A stretch of 64,000 nucleotides of DNA, from the NCBI RefSeq assembly GCF_000744375.1, contig NZ_JQLU01000005.1, forward strand, positions 930,001-994,000, read 5' to 3'. The first letter of the stretch is position 1. Each line of letters begins with the position of its first letter. Below the pieces are notes generated by a model. That model was not told where the DNA came from and made no database searches. It saw nothing but the letters and a program-made list of their open reading frames with translations. Source of the stretch: Carnobacterium gallinarum DSM 4847 (GTDB lineage Bacteria; Bacillota; Bacilli; Lactobacillales; Carnobacteriaceae). Shown piece by piece: positions 37,441 to 45,608 of this stretch. Both the position numbers and the translations under genes were made by a program.

Positions 37441-37820
37441 CGAGTGATTATCGTTACACAATTCGGGAATGCAGGTTTAATTGGAATTGGTTCAGTCGAA
37501 TTGCCAGAAGATGCTGATGCAGTATTGAAGGATGGCGCTGATTTTGTTGCAATTGGTCGTGAATTAATTCGTGAACCTCAATGGGTACAAAAAGTTATGG
37601 CAAATGATAGTGCCAGTATTCGTTTACAAATTAGTCCATTTGATTTAGCTGAATTGGCTATTCCAACAGTAATGCAAACCTATCTGAAAGAATCATTCAA
37701 TTCCGTTATGAACTTTACAACCGATACTGACGGAAAACAAGATTATCAAAAAAGCTTAGCACCGATGGAAGGCTTTGAGAAAAAACTTTAAAAAACAATA
37801 AAAAAACCTTACTTTTTTCA

Positions 37821-37852
37821 GATGATTTCTAGCAATAGAAATCATCTTTTTT
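37821..37852 (+). terminator. Terminator of the oxidoreductase gene
   Basis: GATGATTTCT / AGAAATCATC stem with a six-base loop and a six-T tail. Confidence 0.88.
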
Positions 37853-38183
37853 CATACTAAAAAGCAAATAAAAATACACTTTTTATTGAACTATGTATAA
37901 TCGTATGCTACCGTTATTTGTAACCACAACCTATAAAATTGTAACTTCTATATCAAATAACTAAGTATAATGTGATTCATGTTATCCTTGTAAAAATTGA
38001 ACATCCCCAAATCCCACATTCCCACCCTTTAATTCTTCCTCAATAGTGCGTTTGTTTTATTTATAGCATATAAAATCCAAGTATCTTTCCAACCTATTTA
38101 ATCTCTCCTTTGTTACTTAATAATAATATCACCAGAGATATTTAAATTATTATCTTTCTTTCAAAACATAACAAAATAAAAAA

Positions 38184-38243
38184 CCTAACTAGGCATTTAT
38201 TCTAGTTAGGTTCATCAACTTATAAGTTGATGACTACCCTCCT
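38184..38243 (-). terminator. Tandem hairpins with terminator tail and an orphan Shine-Dalgarno
   Basis: Reading the minus strand: AGGAGG (38238-38243), then the perfect 20-bp palindrome at 38213-38232, then CCTAACTAG / CTAGTTAGG (38184-38210) followed by six T. No start codon follows the ribosome-site word at a usual distance. This may be the 3' end of a small minus-strand RNA. Confidence 0.5.
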
Positions 38244-38410
38244 TTTTATTGTTACTACTAATTTTATTATGGCGAACTTAAATGATAGCCCGCAAACTCA
38301 CGTAAATCAGTTAAGCAAAATCTACAAATGAAGTACACCCTATTGGTTGATTTATATTTTGTTCATACCCCCCCTTACTACACTCTAGAAAGATTTTAAA
38401 AGCAATCAAA

Positions 38411-38444
38411 AAAATGACAATAAAGTATACTCTATTGTCATTTT
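38411..38444. terminator. Terminator-like hairpin
   Basis: AAAATGACAATA / TATTGTCATTTT, 12-bp stem with a ten-base loop; seven T follow on the minus strand. Confidence 0.6.
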
Positions 38445-38519
38445 CTGGATTTTAAAAATTCGGTTCAATCAAAATATAGTATCTGAAAACACGAAAAATT
38501 ATTTGTTACAAAGGCGAGT

Positions 38520-38558
38520 AAAAAACCGAGTTTCTTCATTTCAAGTGTCAGGTTTTTT
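38520..38558 (-). terminator. Terminator of the ABC-2 exporter genes
   Basis: AAAAAACC / GGTTTTTT stem with a longer, partly paired loop; it overlaps the permease stop codon. Weak stem but a strong U run on the minus strand. Confidence 0.55.
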
Positions 38559-39694
38559 TATTGACTAAATTTTTTATAAATTAATTTCTTTGGAAATTTA
38601 AATAGAAGTAATATTACTAGTATCAGTAAAAATACTACACTGAAGGATAGTAAAAATAATCCGTTATTATAAGTGAACGCAGCGTTAGTAATTGGTTTAA
38701 GTTCACTTCCGCCAATTATGATGTTAGAAATATCAAGATAACTTAAAAGAATAAAAGGTTTTATATCATTACTTATAAAAGTATCTAAAAGTTCATATTG
38801 TCCTAGTATCAATGGAAGTGTAATCACAGCAATATTCAAGATTAAGTTACTAGATAAAATTGATAACAACAAGCTGAGCAATCCCAGTAAAATTAGAAAT
38901 ATAAAAATAAAGATAACTATTTTCAATAAGAATTCACGGGTAGAAATAATGCTAACATCATTATTGTTTTGAATGGTTGCAATAGGATAGTTCCAGTTCC
39001 CAATTCCATTTTTTAACCATGATATAGAAAATACAAATAGAAATACACTACCTACATTCAATAAGACAGCTACTATATTAGCTGAGAACTTAGTAATGAA
39101 AACGTTTAAATATGAACGAGGAGAGAGACTATAGATAATGAAATTATTTTTTTTGTAATCCAGATTAAAAATATAAATCATTTGAAAACTAACCAAAATC
39201 AAAACTACTAATACAATTTGTGGGGTTGAAAATAAAGTGCTCAAGTAATTAATGCTACCTAATTCTTTAACATTATAACTTTCTTTTTTTATATCATTGT
39301 CATATAAATATTGTAAAACAGCAACGGTAGCTTTCTGCTGTATTAAAGGAGCCGAACTTAATCTTCCTGCTTTGATGTCTTCTAAATTTTTATTTTCATA
39401 TTTCAATTCATTACTCAAAAACATATCGCTGTTTTTATTTTTTGTTGCTATAATCATTTTTTCAAGATAACTATTAGATTCCTTTATGTCATTCAGGGTC
39501 TCTGCTGCAGTAGCATCATCTTTGATTTTCTCAATAACACGTATGTTATTTTGATAATTATTTTCATAGTACTGTAAATAGTCAATCGTAGGAGTTCCTA
39601 AAATAAGTGGAACTAAAATTACTAAAGCTAACACAGCTGCTAATACATAAGTCGTTTTTTCCCTATAAATTTTTAAAAGTTCAAATTTCAACAT
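38558..39694 (-). CDS. ABC-2 type exporter permease
   Basis: 378 residues. One membrane helix near the N-terminus (YVLAAVLALVILVPLILGTP), a charged extracellular domain of about 120 residues, then five helices in the second half (IVLVVLILVSFQMIYIFNLD and others). This layout fits ABC-2 permeases for peptides or drugs. Its ATG is immediately next to the ATPase stop, so the two are made together. Divergent from a small secreted protein gene, which suggests export of, or immunity to, that product. Confidence 0.8.
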   Translation of the reverse strand: MLKFELLKIYREKTTYVLAAVLALVILVPLILGTPTIDYLQYYENNYQNNIRVIEKIKDDATAAETLNDIKESNSYLEKMIIATKNKNSDMFLSNELKYENKNLEDIKAGRLSSAPLIQQKATVAVLQYLYDNDIKKESYNVKELGSINYLSTLFSTPQIVLVVLILVSFQMIYIFNLDYKKNNFIIYSLSPRSYLNVFITKFSANIVAVLLNVGSVFLFVFSISWLKNGIGNWNYPIATIQNNNDVSIISTREFLLKIVIFIFIFLILLGLLSLLLSILSSNLILNIAVITLPLILGQYELLDTFISNDIKPFILLSYLDISNIIIGGSELKPITNAAFTYNNGLFLLSFSVVFLLILVILLLFKFPKKLIYKKFSQ

Positions 39695-40387
39695 TTATTC
39701 TCTCCTAACAGTAAAAACGCTATTATATTGTTCTTTTAATGTTTTATAATCTAAAGGAGCTTCAGAAATTGATCCGTTAACTAAAAAATAGATATGATCA
39801 CATAGTTTACTTATTTCAAAGATATTATGGGAAGACAGTAATAGTGTTTTCCCCTTTTTCTTTAAAGCTAAGAAAATAGTCGATATATTCTCAATATTTT
39901 CTATATCTAAACCATTCAAAGGTTCATCAAATATAATAAAATCAGATCCACTTGCAATAGCAACAGCTACTAAAACCTTTTGTTTCATACCTAAGGATAA
40001 GTGCTTCACTTTTTTATCCTTATACTTTCTAATTCCTACAAAATCTAATAGTTGATTTATGTCAGTATCCTGCTTCCATAACTTTGAAATAAATTGAACG
40101 TTTTCATAGGCAGTCAAATTTTGAAATAATTGCTCCGAGCTTTCTAAAAAAAATAAATTTTGATTAAATCTTTTTCTGTCGTTAAAAGACTCAGAATCAA
40201 TAGTAATATTTCCCGTATTTATAGGTAATATACCAGCTAAGGACTTAAAAAAAGTTGTTTTTCCTGTTCCATTTGGTGCAACAATACATGTAATTGTTCC
40301 TTTATCTAGTTTTAGTGAAAGATTTTTAATTAAATGTTCTTTCTTTACGTGTACCGATAGTTCTGTAACAACAAGTCTTTCTTGCAA
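39695..40387 (-). CDS. ABC exporter ATPase
   Basis: 230 residues. Walker A APNGTGKTT near residue 38, signature LSLGMKQKVLVA, Walker B DFIIFDEPLNGLD, switch histidine in LLSSHN. The start is TTG at 40387 with AGGAGG eight bases upstream; no better ATG exists. A TATAAT box (40432-40437, minus) is a probable -10. CcmA/BcrA-like subgroup used by bacteriocin and antibiotic exporters. Confidence 0.88.
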   Translation of the reverse strand: MQERLVVTELSVHVKKEHLIKNLSLKLDKGTITCIVAPNGTGKTTFFKSLAGILPINTGNITIDSESFNDRKRFNQNLFFLESSEQLFQNLTAYENVQFISKLWKQDTDINQLLDFVGIRKYKDKKVKHLSLGMKQKVLVAVAIASGSDFIIFDEPLNGLDIENIENISTIFLALKKKGKTLLLSSHNIFEISKLCDHIYFLVNGSISEAPLDYKTLKEQYNSVFTVRRE

Positions 40388-40504
40388 AGGTATTCCCTCC
40401 TTTTTTTCTAATAAGTTTTCCCGTCTATTTGATTATAATAGCATTAAAATTAAATTAAAAATAGAGTTATTTTTTCGAACTGTTTATGGCATAATTAATA
40501 AATA

Positions 40505-40520
40505 TTAGTTATATAACTAA
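40505..40520. promoter_or_regulatory. Palindrome upstream of the small secreted protein gene
   Basis: TTAGTTATATAACTAA, a perfect 16-bp palindrome 30 bp before the start codon, in the divergent control region. Candidate operator; no regulator gene lies next to it. Confidence 0.4.
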
Positions 40521-40550
40521 CTAAAATAAGATATGAAAAGGAGCTTAGAT

Positions 40551-40871
40551 ATGAAAAAGAAGATTATTTTTGCTATTACTTTGCTTACGTTTGTGGGACT
40601 GTTCTTTTTAAATTCTCCAGCAAATGCAGCAAAGAACTCTCAAGTTGAGATTCAGCCTAAAGCCCAGTTTGGAACAGTGGTAAAATATTTCCACCAATAT
40701 CGAACAAAAGCAACTGGTAATTGGGCACCTAACCTTCATAAATATGAATATGGTGAGATTAGAGTTCCTAATGGTTTTGAAGAAGCAGGTTATACAAATT
40801 TGGGAACAACTAGTTCTTCAACAACATATACATGGGAATATAGATTTCGTCAAAATTATCGTATTTGGTAA
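40551..40871 (+). CDS. Small secreted protein of unknown family (106 aa)
   Basis: The start chosen is ATG at 40551 (MKKKIIFAITLL) with AAAGGAG eight bases upstream. A Sec signal peptide runs to about residue 27 (NSPANA, cut before AKNSQ). The mature part is about 80 residues, without cysteine, rich in Tyr, Trp, Thr and Asn, ending in EYRFRQNYRIW. I do not recognise the family. Divergent pairing with an ABC-2 exporter resembles bacteriocin/immunity loci such as lactococcin 972, but no sequence match to that bacteriocin is evident. Confidence 0.7.
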   Translation: MKKKIIFAITLLTFVGLFFLNSPANAAKNSQVEIQPKAQFGTVVKYFHQYRTKATGNWAPNLHKYEYGEIRVPNGFEEAGYTNLGTTSSSTTYTWEYRFRQNYRIW

Positions 40872-41597
40872 AGAGATTAGGACATAATTCTTAGCCTACT
40901 TCATATCTCTGAACACTAGATACGGTATGAGTTTCAAAAGCTTACATCTGAGATAATTTGGCTCTATATCAACCGGGATTTGTTGATAGATCTTTTTTGT
41001 GAGGATAGAATCGATCGTTTTTTAGGCAGCTTGCGAGAAAGCCTCAAGCTGTTTTTTGCGTTGTCCAACAAGCGTTTGGAGCTAGAAAAGGCTTCTATAC
41101 CCAAAGCTTGATCTTATTGATGGTGCTTTCTAAGGAACCATTGGAATAAAGGGATTGAAGTGTATTCGCAATCCGAAGTTTATGCTTTTTCAAGGTTTTT
41201 ATACTTGTTTTCATTTCGGATGAAACTTGGTATGGAACGTTGAGTAGTAATGTTTCAAAAGTTATAAAATCTTTCTGTTTAAAGGCGTAAAAAAGATCTT
41301 GATAATACAGATAAGTTTCGTTCAATTCATCATCTAATGTGAAAGGCATAGTTTTTATCCTACTGCACTATTGAAAGATTTCTTGATAGTTAATCTCTTT
41401 AATATAACACGCAAGGATCACTCTAAAACCAGCTTCATAGTTCACTGTAATTGGCGATCCAACATCACAGTCCTTTTGAAACCAACGCAGTCACAAGCAA
41501 GGATGATGAATGCTAAAATCGACTCATCTAGAAGAAAAAACAAGGATTTTTCTATCTTCTTCAAGTTTAATCAAGTATAATGTGTCCTAGTAAGCGG
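40872..41597. other. Decayed segment between secreted-protein gene and dgaR
   Basis: No intact gene. It contains a terminator-like hairpin, CAGCTTG / CAAGCTG (41027-41051) followed by six T, and an ISL3 transposase remnant at 41095-41349. The rest (41350-41597) has short broken frames only. Confidence 0.55.
41095..41349 (-). pseudogene. ISL3-family transposase remnant
   Basis: 84-residue frame ending in SLYSNGSLESTINKIKLWV. The YSNG-x2-E-x3-N-x-K-I-K pattern is the C-terminal catalytic end of ISL3 transposases, here cut off where the usual GF/RSF segment should follow. The upstream two-thirds of the transposase is missing. Confidence 0.65.
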
Positions 41598-44441
41598 ATG
41601 AAGGGCGTGGGGAAATTGCAACGTATAGATCGTGTACAGCAAGCACTCGTTAAACAAACAAAAAAACAGCTTGAACCTGATGAACATCGCTTGGAGGGCG
41701 TTACGGCGATAGAAATCAGCCAGCTGTTGTCATTAGCTAGAAATACAGTAAGTGAAGAATTAAACAAATTAGTTTCAGAAGATAGTGCCATAAAAATAAA
41801 AAGCCGACCTGTCTTATTTTTTAGTAAAGAGGAGCTAGAAACTTATTATCACTGTTCATTTGATACGGACGTTTCATTTAAATCCTTAGACGATTTGGTT
41901 GCTTATTTAGAAAAAAAGAATCCTGTAGAAATCCAACAAGATCAAGCTCAAAATCAGAAACCATTTTCAGAAGTCATTGGATTTGAAGGAAGCTTGAAAG
42001 CAAGTATTGATAAGTTAAAAGCAGCTGTTTTGTATCCACCTAATGGCCTAAATGTATTGCTGGGTGGTGAATCCGGTGTAGGGAAAACCTCAATAGCAGA
42101 ATCTTTGCATCGCTACTATGAAGAGTATTCTGGACGAGAAATACCGTTTATTTATTTTAATTGCTCAGAGTATTTCAATAATCCAGAGCTACTGACATCA
42201 CATCTATTTGGCTACAAAAAAGGGAGTTTTACTGGCGCTTTAGAAGATAAGCCGGGACTAATTGAGTATGCGGATCAAGGATTTCTCTTTCTTGATGAAG
42301 TTCATAGACTTTCTAACGAAGGACAGGAAAAGCTGTTTACGTTGCTGGATAAAGGCTATTTTTCGAGAATGGGGGAAGCGGATACAAAACGTCATGCAGA
42401 GGTTCGATTTATCTTTGCAACGACGGAAGACTTTTCCGAAATATTTTTACAAACCTTTTTACGAAGAATCCCAGTCAGCCTCTTGTTGCCCTCAGTAAAA
42501 GAGCGGCCTGTTCAGGAAAAAATTGAACTAGTCGTAAAATTTTTCCAAGATGAAAGCCGAAAAATTAAGCAGGATTTGATTATTGCTCATCAAGTCATCG
42601 AACAGTTAGTCTTCAAAGATTATGTGGGCAACGTTGGTGAGATGAAGTCGGAAATCCAATTTATCTGTGCCCAAGGTTATTTGAAGCAAATTGAGAAACA
42701 GTCAAAAGAGCTGTTGATTGATTCTTCCTTGTTGATTAGTGAAGAACAGTTTGAAAAAGATGCGCGAGATCAGATTGCCTTAAATGAGTTGTTAAATGGT
42801 CAAAATCTCCATATAAAAGCAGATAATCTACGTTCTGTGACGAACTATTTTGTTCCGAGAGAAACGATCAATGATGCATTTTATGATTTTTTGCTAAAAG
42901 AATTTTCTAATTTAAAGAACAGCAATATTCCTCAAAAAGAAGTTTCGGCTATTCTTCAGAAAAAAATAGACCAGCTGTTTGATATGCGCTTGTTTGAACC
43001 GGCTCAAAAAAATCAGTCGTTGCGTACGATTGATGAACAATTTGAAAACCGAATGAACGAATTGACGCAGTATATCTCAGAGTTGACGGGGATTAGTTTA
43101 CAGCCTAACTTGAAAGAGGTTTTGGGAAATCATATTTATTCTACGTTGCTTTTTATGGACATTCCTAATGATGACTTTTATTTATATTCAAGTCAATTAA
43201 TGCTTGGACGCTTGGAAAATTATGATATCTCGAAAAATATTGTCGAAAAAGTCTCTGAATTATTTTCTGTCGAGTTGCCAAAAACAGAGATTACCTACTA
43301 TGGTTTATTTTTAAGAAAATTGAAGCAAACAGATAGTAAGTATCATCGAAATGATGATTGCGGTGTGATCGTCGTAGCTCATGGCGGGACGACAGCAACC
43401 AGTATGGCGGAGTACTCAAATATTTTATTCTCAAGCAACTTATTAAAAGCAGTCAATATGCCGATTCACCAAACTGTCGAAGAAACCTTAGAGCGCGTTA
43501 AAAATATTATTCGGATAAATGATTACAAGAAACTCATTTTATTAGTGGATATCGGATCACTAGTTTATTTTGGCAATCTAATTAGTGAAGAATTTGGAAT
43601 TGATGTTTTATTAGTGAAAAATATCAATCTACTTTCTTTACTAGAAGTTTCTCGAGAGGTCATCTATGAGTCAACGGATTTCAGCCACTTGCTACCGGTT
43701 TTGAATAAAAAAGGGCATCTTTCCACACTGTGCAAAAAAGGACATTTCTTTGATTCCAAAGTATTAATCGTTTCTTGTATGACTGGGCTTGGAACCGCTC
43801 TAAAAATCGAAAAATTAATTGTGGATGTCTTTCAAGAAGAGATTCTCCAAAATATTCGGATTTTGACTCTGGATAATAGTGAAGTGCAAGATATCAATCG
43901 CATTCATCAACATATCCGAACGGATGAAAAATTAGTCGGAATTGTCGGTACGGTTCATACGGAAGTTCCCGATATACCTTTTATCTCGCTAGAAGAATTG
44001 TTCTCTGAAAAAGGCGTAGAAAGATTGTTACTGCTGTTTGGCTATGATATGTCTGTCAAAGAAAATCGCGAATTACGGGAACAAGTAGCTAAACGCTACA
44101 TTCATGGCTTATCGTTAAAAGCGATTATTAATCATATCACAGTCTTGAATCCCGAGCGGTTATCGATTGAAGTCAGTCAAATCTATGATGATATCTGCCA
44201 ACAACTAGATATAGCAAGCAACGAGAAAGTGATGTTGCGTTTTCTGATTCATACTTGTTGTACAGTGGAACGTTTAGTCATAAATAAAGAGTACAATACA
44301 TCAGAATATAATCTGTCATACAAAGATTTACCGAATGAAGCATCTGTCATAAAAATGGCATTTAGAAGCTTAGAAGTGTCATACAACGTTCAGTTTTCAC
44401 CATTAGAAATAAAATACGTTTATGAATTGCTATTTGGGTAA
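41598..44441 (+). CDS. dgaR: Sigma-54-dependent PTS-regulated activator of the dga operon
   Basis: About 947 residues, LevR/DgaR family. Order: N-terminal winged helix (TAIEISQLLSLARNTVSEEL), AAA+ domain with Walker A GESGVGKT (residues 157-164), the sigma-54 contact GSFTGA and Walker B FLFLDEVH, then PRD, EIIA-Man-like (VVAHGGTTATS) and EIIB-like (CMTGLGTALK) domains and a final PRD. It activates sigma-54 RNA polymerase at the TGGCAC-TTGC promoter before dgaA; PTS phosphorylation of its PRDs should tune it. The start is uncertain: ATG 41598 has a weak ribosome site, and TTG 41616 is an alternative. Confidence 0.9.
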   Translation: MKGVGKLQRIDRVQQALVKQTKKQLEPDEHRLEGVTAIEISQLLSLARNTVSEELNKLVSEDSAIKIKSRPVLFFSKEELETYYHCSFDTDVSFKSLDDLVAYLEKKNPVEIQQDQAQNQKPFSEVIGFEGSLKASIDKLKAAVLYPPNGLNVLLGGESGVGKTSIAESLHRYYEEYSGREIPFIYFNCSEYFNNPELLTSHLFGYKKGSFTGALEDKPGLIEYADQGFLFLDEVHRLSNEGQEKLFTLLDKGYFSRMGEADTKRHAEVRFIFATTEDFSEIFLQTFLRRIPVSLLLPSVKERPVQEKIELVVKFFQDESRKIKQDLIIAHQVIEQLVFKDYVGNVGEMKSEIQFICAQGYLKQIEKQSKELLIDSSLLISEEQFEKDARDQIALNELLNGQNLHIKADNLRSVTNYFVPRETINDAFYDFLLKEFSNLKNSNIPQKEVSAILQKKIDQLFDMRLFEPAQKNQSLRTIDEQFENRMNELTQYISELTGISLQPNLKEVLGNHIYSTLLFMDIPNDDFYLYSSQLMLGRLENYDISKNIVEKVSELFSVELPKTEITYYGLFLRKLKQTDSKYHRNDDCGVIVVAHGGTTATSMAEYSNILFSSNLLKAVNMPIHQTVEETLERVKNIIRINDYKKLILLVDIGSLVYFGNLISEEFGIDVLLVKNINLLSLLEVSREVIYESTDFSHLLPVLNKKGHLSTLCKKGHFFDSKVLIVSCMTGLGTALKIEKLIVDVFQEEILQNIRILTLDNSEVQDINRIHQHIRTDEKLVGIVGTVHTEVPDIPFISLEELFSEKGVERLLLLFGYDMSVKENRELREQVAKRYIHGLSLKAIINHITVLNPERLSIEVSQIYDDICQQLDIASNEKVMLRFLIHTCCTVERLVINKEYNTSEYNLSYKDLPNEASVIKMAFRSLEVSYNVQFSPLEIKYVYELLFG

Positions 44442-44456
44442 TTAAAATAAAAAACG

Positions 44457-44477
44457 GTTGAAACGATTGTGTTCAAC
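44457..44477. promoter_or_regulatory. Candidate upstream activator site for DgaR (distal)
   Basis: GTTGAA / TTCAAC dyad with a nine-base centre, 115-135 bp upstream of the -24 box, the usual distance for LevR-type activator sites. Confidence 0.35.
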
Positions 44478-44505
44478 TCTAAAAGCCACCTTTTTTACAG
44501 TGTTT

Positions 44506-44553
44506 AAGAGCTTAAAACAAAACTAAAATAGTTTTGTTTTAAGCTCTTTTTTT
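44506..44553 (+). terminator. Terminator of dgaR
   Basis: AAGAGCTTAAAACAAAAC / GTTTTGTTTTAAGCTCTT, an 18-bp perfect stem, then TTTTT. Confidence 0.92.
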
Positions 44554-44559
44554 GTCTGA

Positions 44560-44576
44560 TGAAAACTCATTTTTCA
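44560..44576. promoter_or_regulatory. Candidate upstream activator site for DgaR (proximal)
   Basis: TGAAAA / TTTTCA dyad with a five-base centre, 16 bp upstream of the -24 box. It may also bind an accessory factor. Confidence 0.3.
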
Positions 44577-44591
44577 CTGTGACAGTTTATT

Positions 44592-44607
44592 TGGCACGGT
44601 ATTTGCT
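44592..44607 (+). promoter_or_regulatory. Sigma-54 promoter of dgaABCDEF
   Basis: TGGCACGGTATTTGCT matches the -24/-12 consensus TGGCAC-N5-TTGC exactly, 54 bp before dgaA. Together with the LevR-type activator upstream this is close to decisive. Confidence 0.93.
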
Positions 44608-44660
44608 TATTAAAAGAATGAGTCGCAAGATTTAGCACACAGAAACAAGGAGATGACTAA

Positions 44661-45065
44661 ATGGAAAAAGAACCAATTATACTACTTACACACGGAGGCT
44701 GGGGTGAAAGTTTACTTCAAAGTGTCAAAATGATCGTTGGTCAAACGGACAATATCCATGAGGTAGTACTAAAACCAGAAGATAATTTACAAGACTTCTT
44801 AGAACGTGTAAAAAATCAGATTGATGCTGTTAACTGGCGTGAAAAATTATTAATTTTGACTGATATCAAAGGTGGCACGACTAGTAATGTGGCACTAAGA
44901 TTATCACGAGACTACAATATTTTAGCTTTATCTGGTCTAAATACTGCCATGCTATTGGATGCAGTAATGAAACAAGCAACGCCATACACCGAAACAGATG
45001 GTGAAGAAATTCTACAAGCATCATTAGAAAATTGCCAAATTTTAAAATTACCAACAACAAATTAA
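44661..45065 (+). CDS. dgaA: D-glucosaminate PTS enzyme IIA (mannose family)
   Basis: 134 residues, EIIA-Man fold; phosphorylated His11 in LLTHGGWGESLL, and LTDIKGGTTSNVA in the middle. AAGGAG precedes the ATG. First gene of the operon behind the sigma-54 promoter. Substrate taken from the dgaE/dgaF context. Confidence 0.88.
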   Translation: MEKEPIILLTHGGWGESLLQSVKMIVGQTDNIHEVVLKPEDNLQDFLERVKNQIDAVNWREKLLILTDIKGGTTSNVALRLSRDYNILALSGLNTAMLLDAVMKQATPYTETDGEEILQASLENCQILKLPTTN

Positions 45066-45088
45066 ATTAGAATAGAGGAGAAAAAATA

Positions 45089-45586
45089 ATGGCTAATATC
45101 GTATTAACAAGAGTGGACAGTCGCTTAATTCATGGACAAGTAGTTACAAAATGGTTACAACAATCTGCAGCAAATGAAATTTTCGTAGTAAGTGATGAAC
45201 TTGAAAATGATGAGTTCTTGCAAAGTATCTATGTTATGGCTGCACCTCCAGGAGTAGAAGTAAAAATTTATGGCGTTGAATCAGCTAAAAAATATTGGGC
45301 CGAAGAAGCAGCTAATAGCAATGCCAAAGTTCTTTTCTTAGTTCCGGATCTAACTGCTTTAAAAGCAATGGTTGAAGCAGACGTAATCAAAAATGATATT
45401 CAAATCGGCGGCTTAGGCGGCGGAGCTGAACGTAAAAATGTTTTGAAAAATATTAACTTATCTGAAAATGATGTAGAGATTTTAAATGGATTTTTAGCGA
45501 AAAAATTGAATGTCTTTTTCCAAGCAATTCCAGAAGATAATCCAATCGAAATCAGCAAATTAATCGAAAAATATAATTCTTTATAA
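45089..45586 (+). CDS. dgaB: D-glucosaminate PTS enzyme IIB (mannose family)
   Basis: 165 residues, EIIB-Man fold; phosphorylated His15 in VDSRLIHGQVVTKW. AGAGGAG precedes the ATG. It takes phosphate from DgaA and passes it to the sugar acid carried by the IIC/IID pair. Confidence 0.88.
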   Translation: MANIVLTRVDSRLIHGQVVTKWLQQSAANEIFVVSDELENDEFLQSIYVMAAPPGVEVKIYGVESAKKYWAEEAANSNAKVLFLVPDLTALKAMVEADVIKNDIQIGGLGGGAERKNVLKNINLSENDVEILNGFLAKKLNVFFQAIPEDNPIEISKLIEKYNSL

Positions 45587-45608
45587 GAAGGAAAAGGAAG
45601 TGAAATAG

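Larger units (their letters stand above)
35732..37475 (-). mobile_element. IS1634-like insertion sequence (1744 bp)
   Basis: Terminal inverted repeats: left end CCTGAATTCCCGGAATTTAT, right end (complement) CCTGCATTCCCGAATTGTGT, 12 of the first 13 bases alike. Flanked by a 6-bp target duplication TTTAAT (35726-35731 and 37476-37481). A single transposase gene fills it. Base composition is visibly richer in G+C than the host genes. TATAACGAG occurs near both ends (35749-35757, and as an inverted pair at 37363-37371 and 37382-37390). The IS1634 assignment rests on the transposase. Confidence 0.93.
34854..37791 (+). pseudogene. NADH:flavin oxidoreductase (Old Yellow Enzyme family), split by an IS
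   Basis: The 5' part (34854-35731, about 292 codons) encodes the FMN barrel start (RIVMSPMTTMSS, LQIFHAGRKST, GFDGVELHGANTYLLQQFFS with its substrate His/Asn). The 3' part (37482-37791) continues with IGSVELPEDADAVL, FVAIGRELIREPQW and the C-terminal tail. Removing the IS and one TTTAAT copy restores a single 395-codon frame across the join (PLI-GIGSVE), so there is no other damage. ATG at 34854 with AAGGAG upstream is the start. The enzyme would reduce activated alkenes, quinones or nitro compounds. It is inactive here unless the IS excises precisely. Confidence 0.92.
37853..38519. other. Gene-free stretch with several hairpins
   Basis: 667 bp with no convincing gene. On the minus strand 38109-37997 there is a short frame interrupted by TAA (RLERYLDFICYK, stop, then EEELKGGNVGFGDVQFLQG) that may be a decayed gene end; I do not recognise it. 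It also holds tandem hairpins (38184-38232) and a terminator-like hairpin (38411-38444). Confidence 0.5.

Noticed and set aside
37997-38109. Small gene ending EEELKGGNVGFGDVQFLQG
   Set aside because: It has an internal TAA and no plausible start; at most a decayed gene end.
38300-38450. Small membrane-toxin gene on the minus strand
   Set aside because: A readable frame (MTIEYTLLSFF...) needs a one-base shift in a run of seven T that is also the tail of a terminator hairpin; no ribosome site.
41580-41597. ATG at 41580 (MCPSKR...) as dgaR start
   Set aside because: It has no ribosome site and adds residues with no family support; the ATG at 41598 or TTG at 41616 is more likely.
44457-44477. 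cre box before the dga operon
   Set aside because: The word around CG misses two of the conserved cre positions; the symmetry fits an activator site better.
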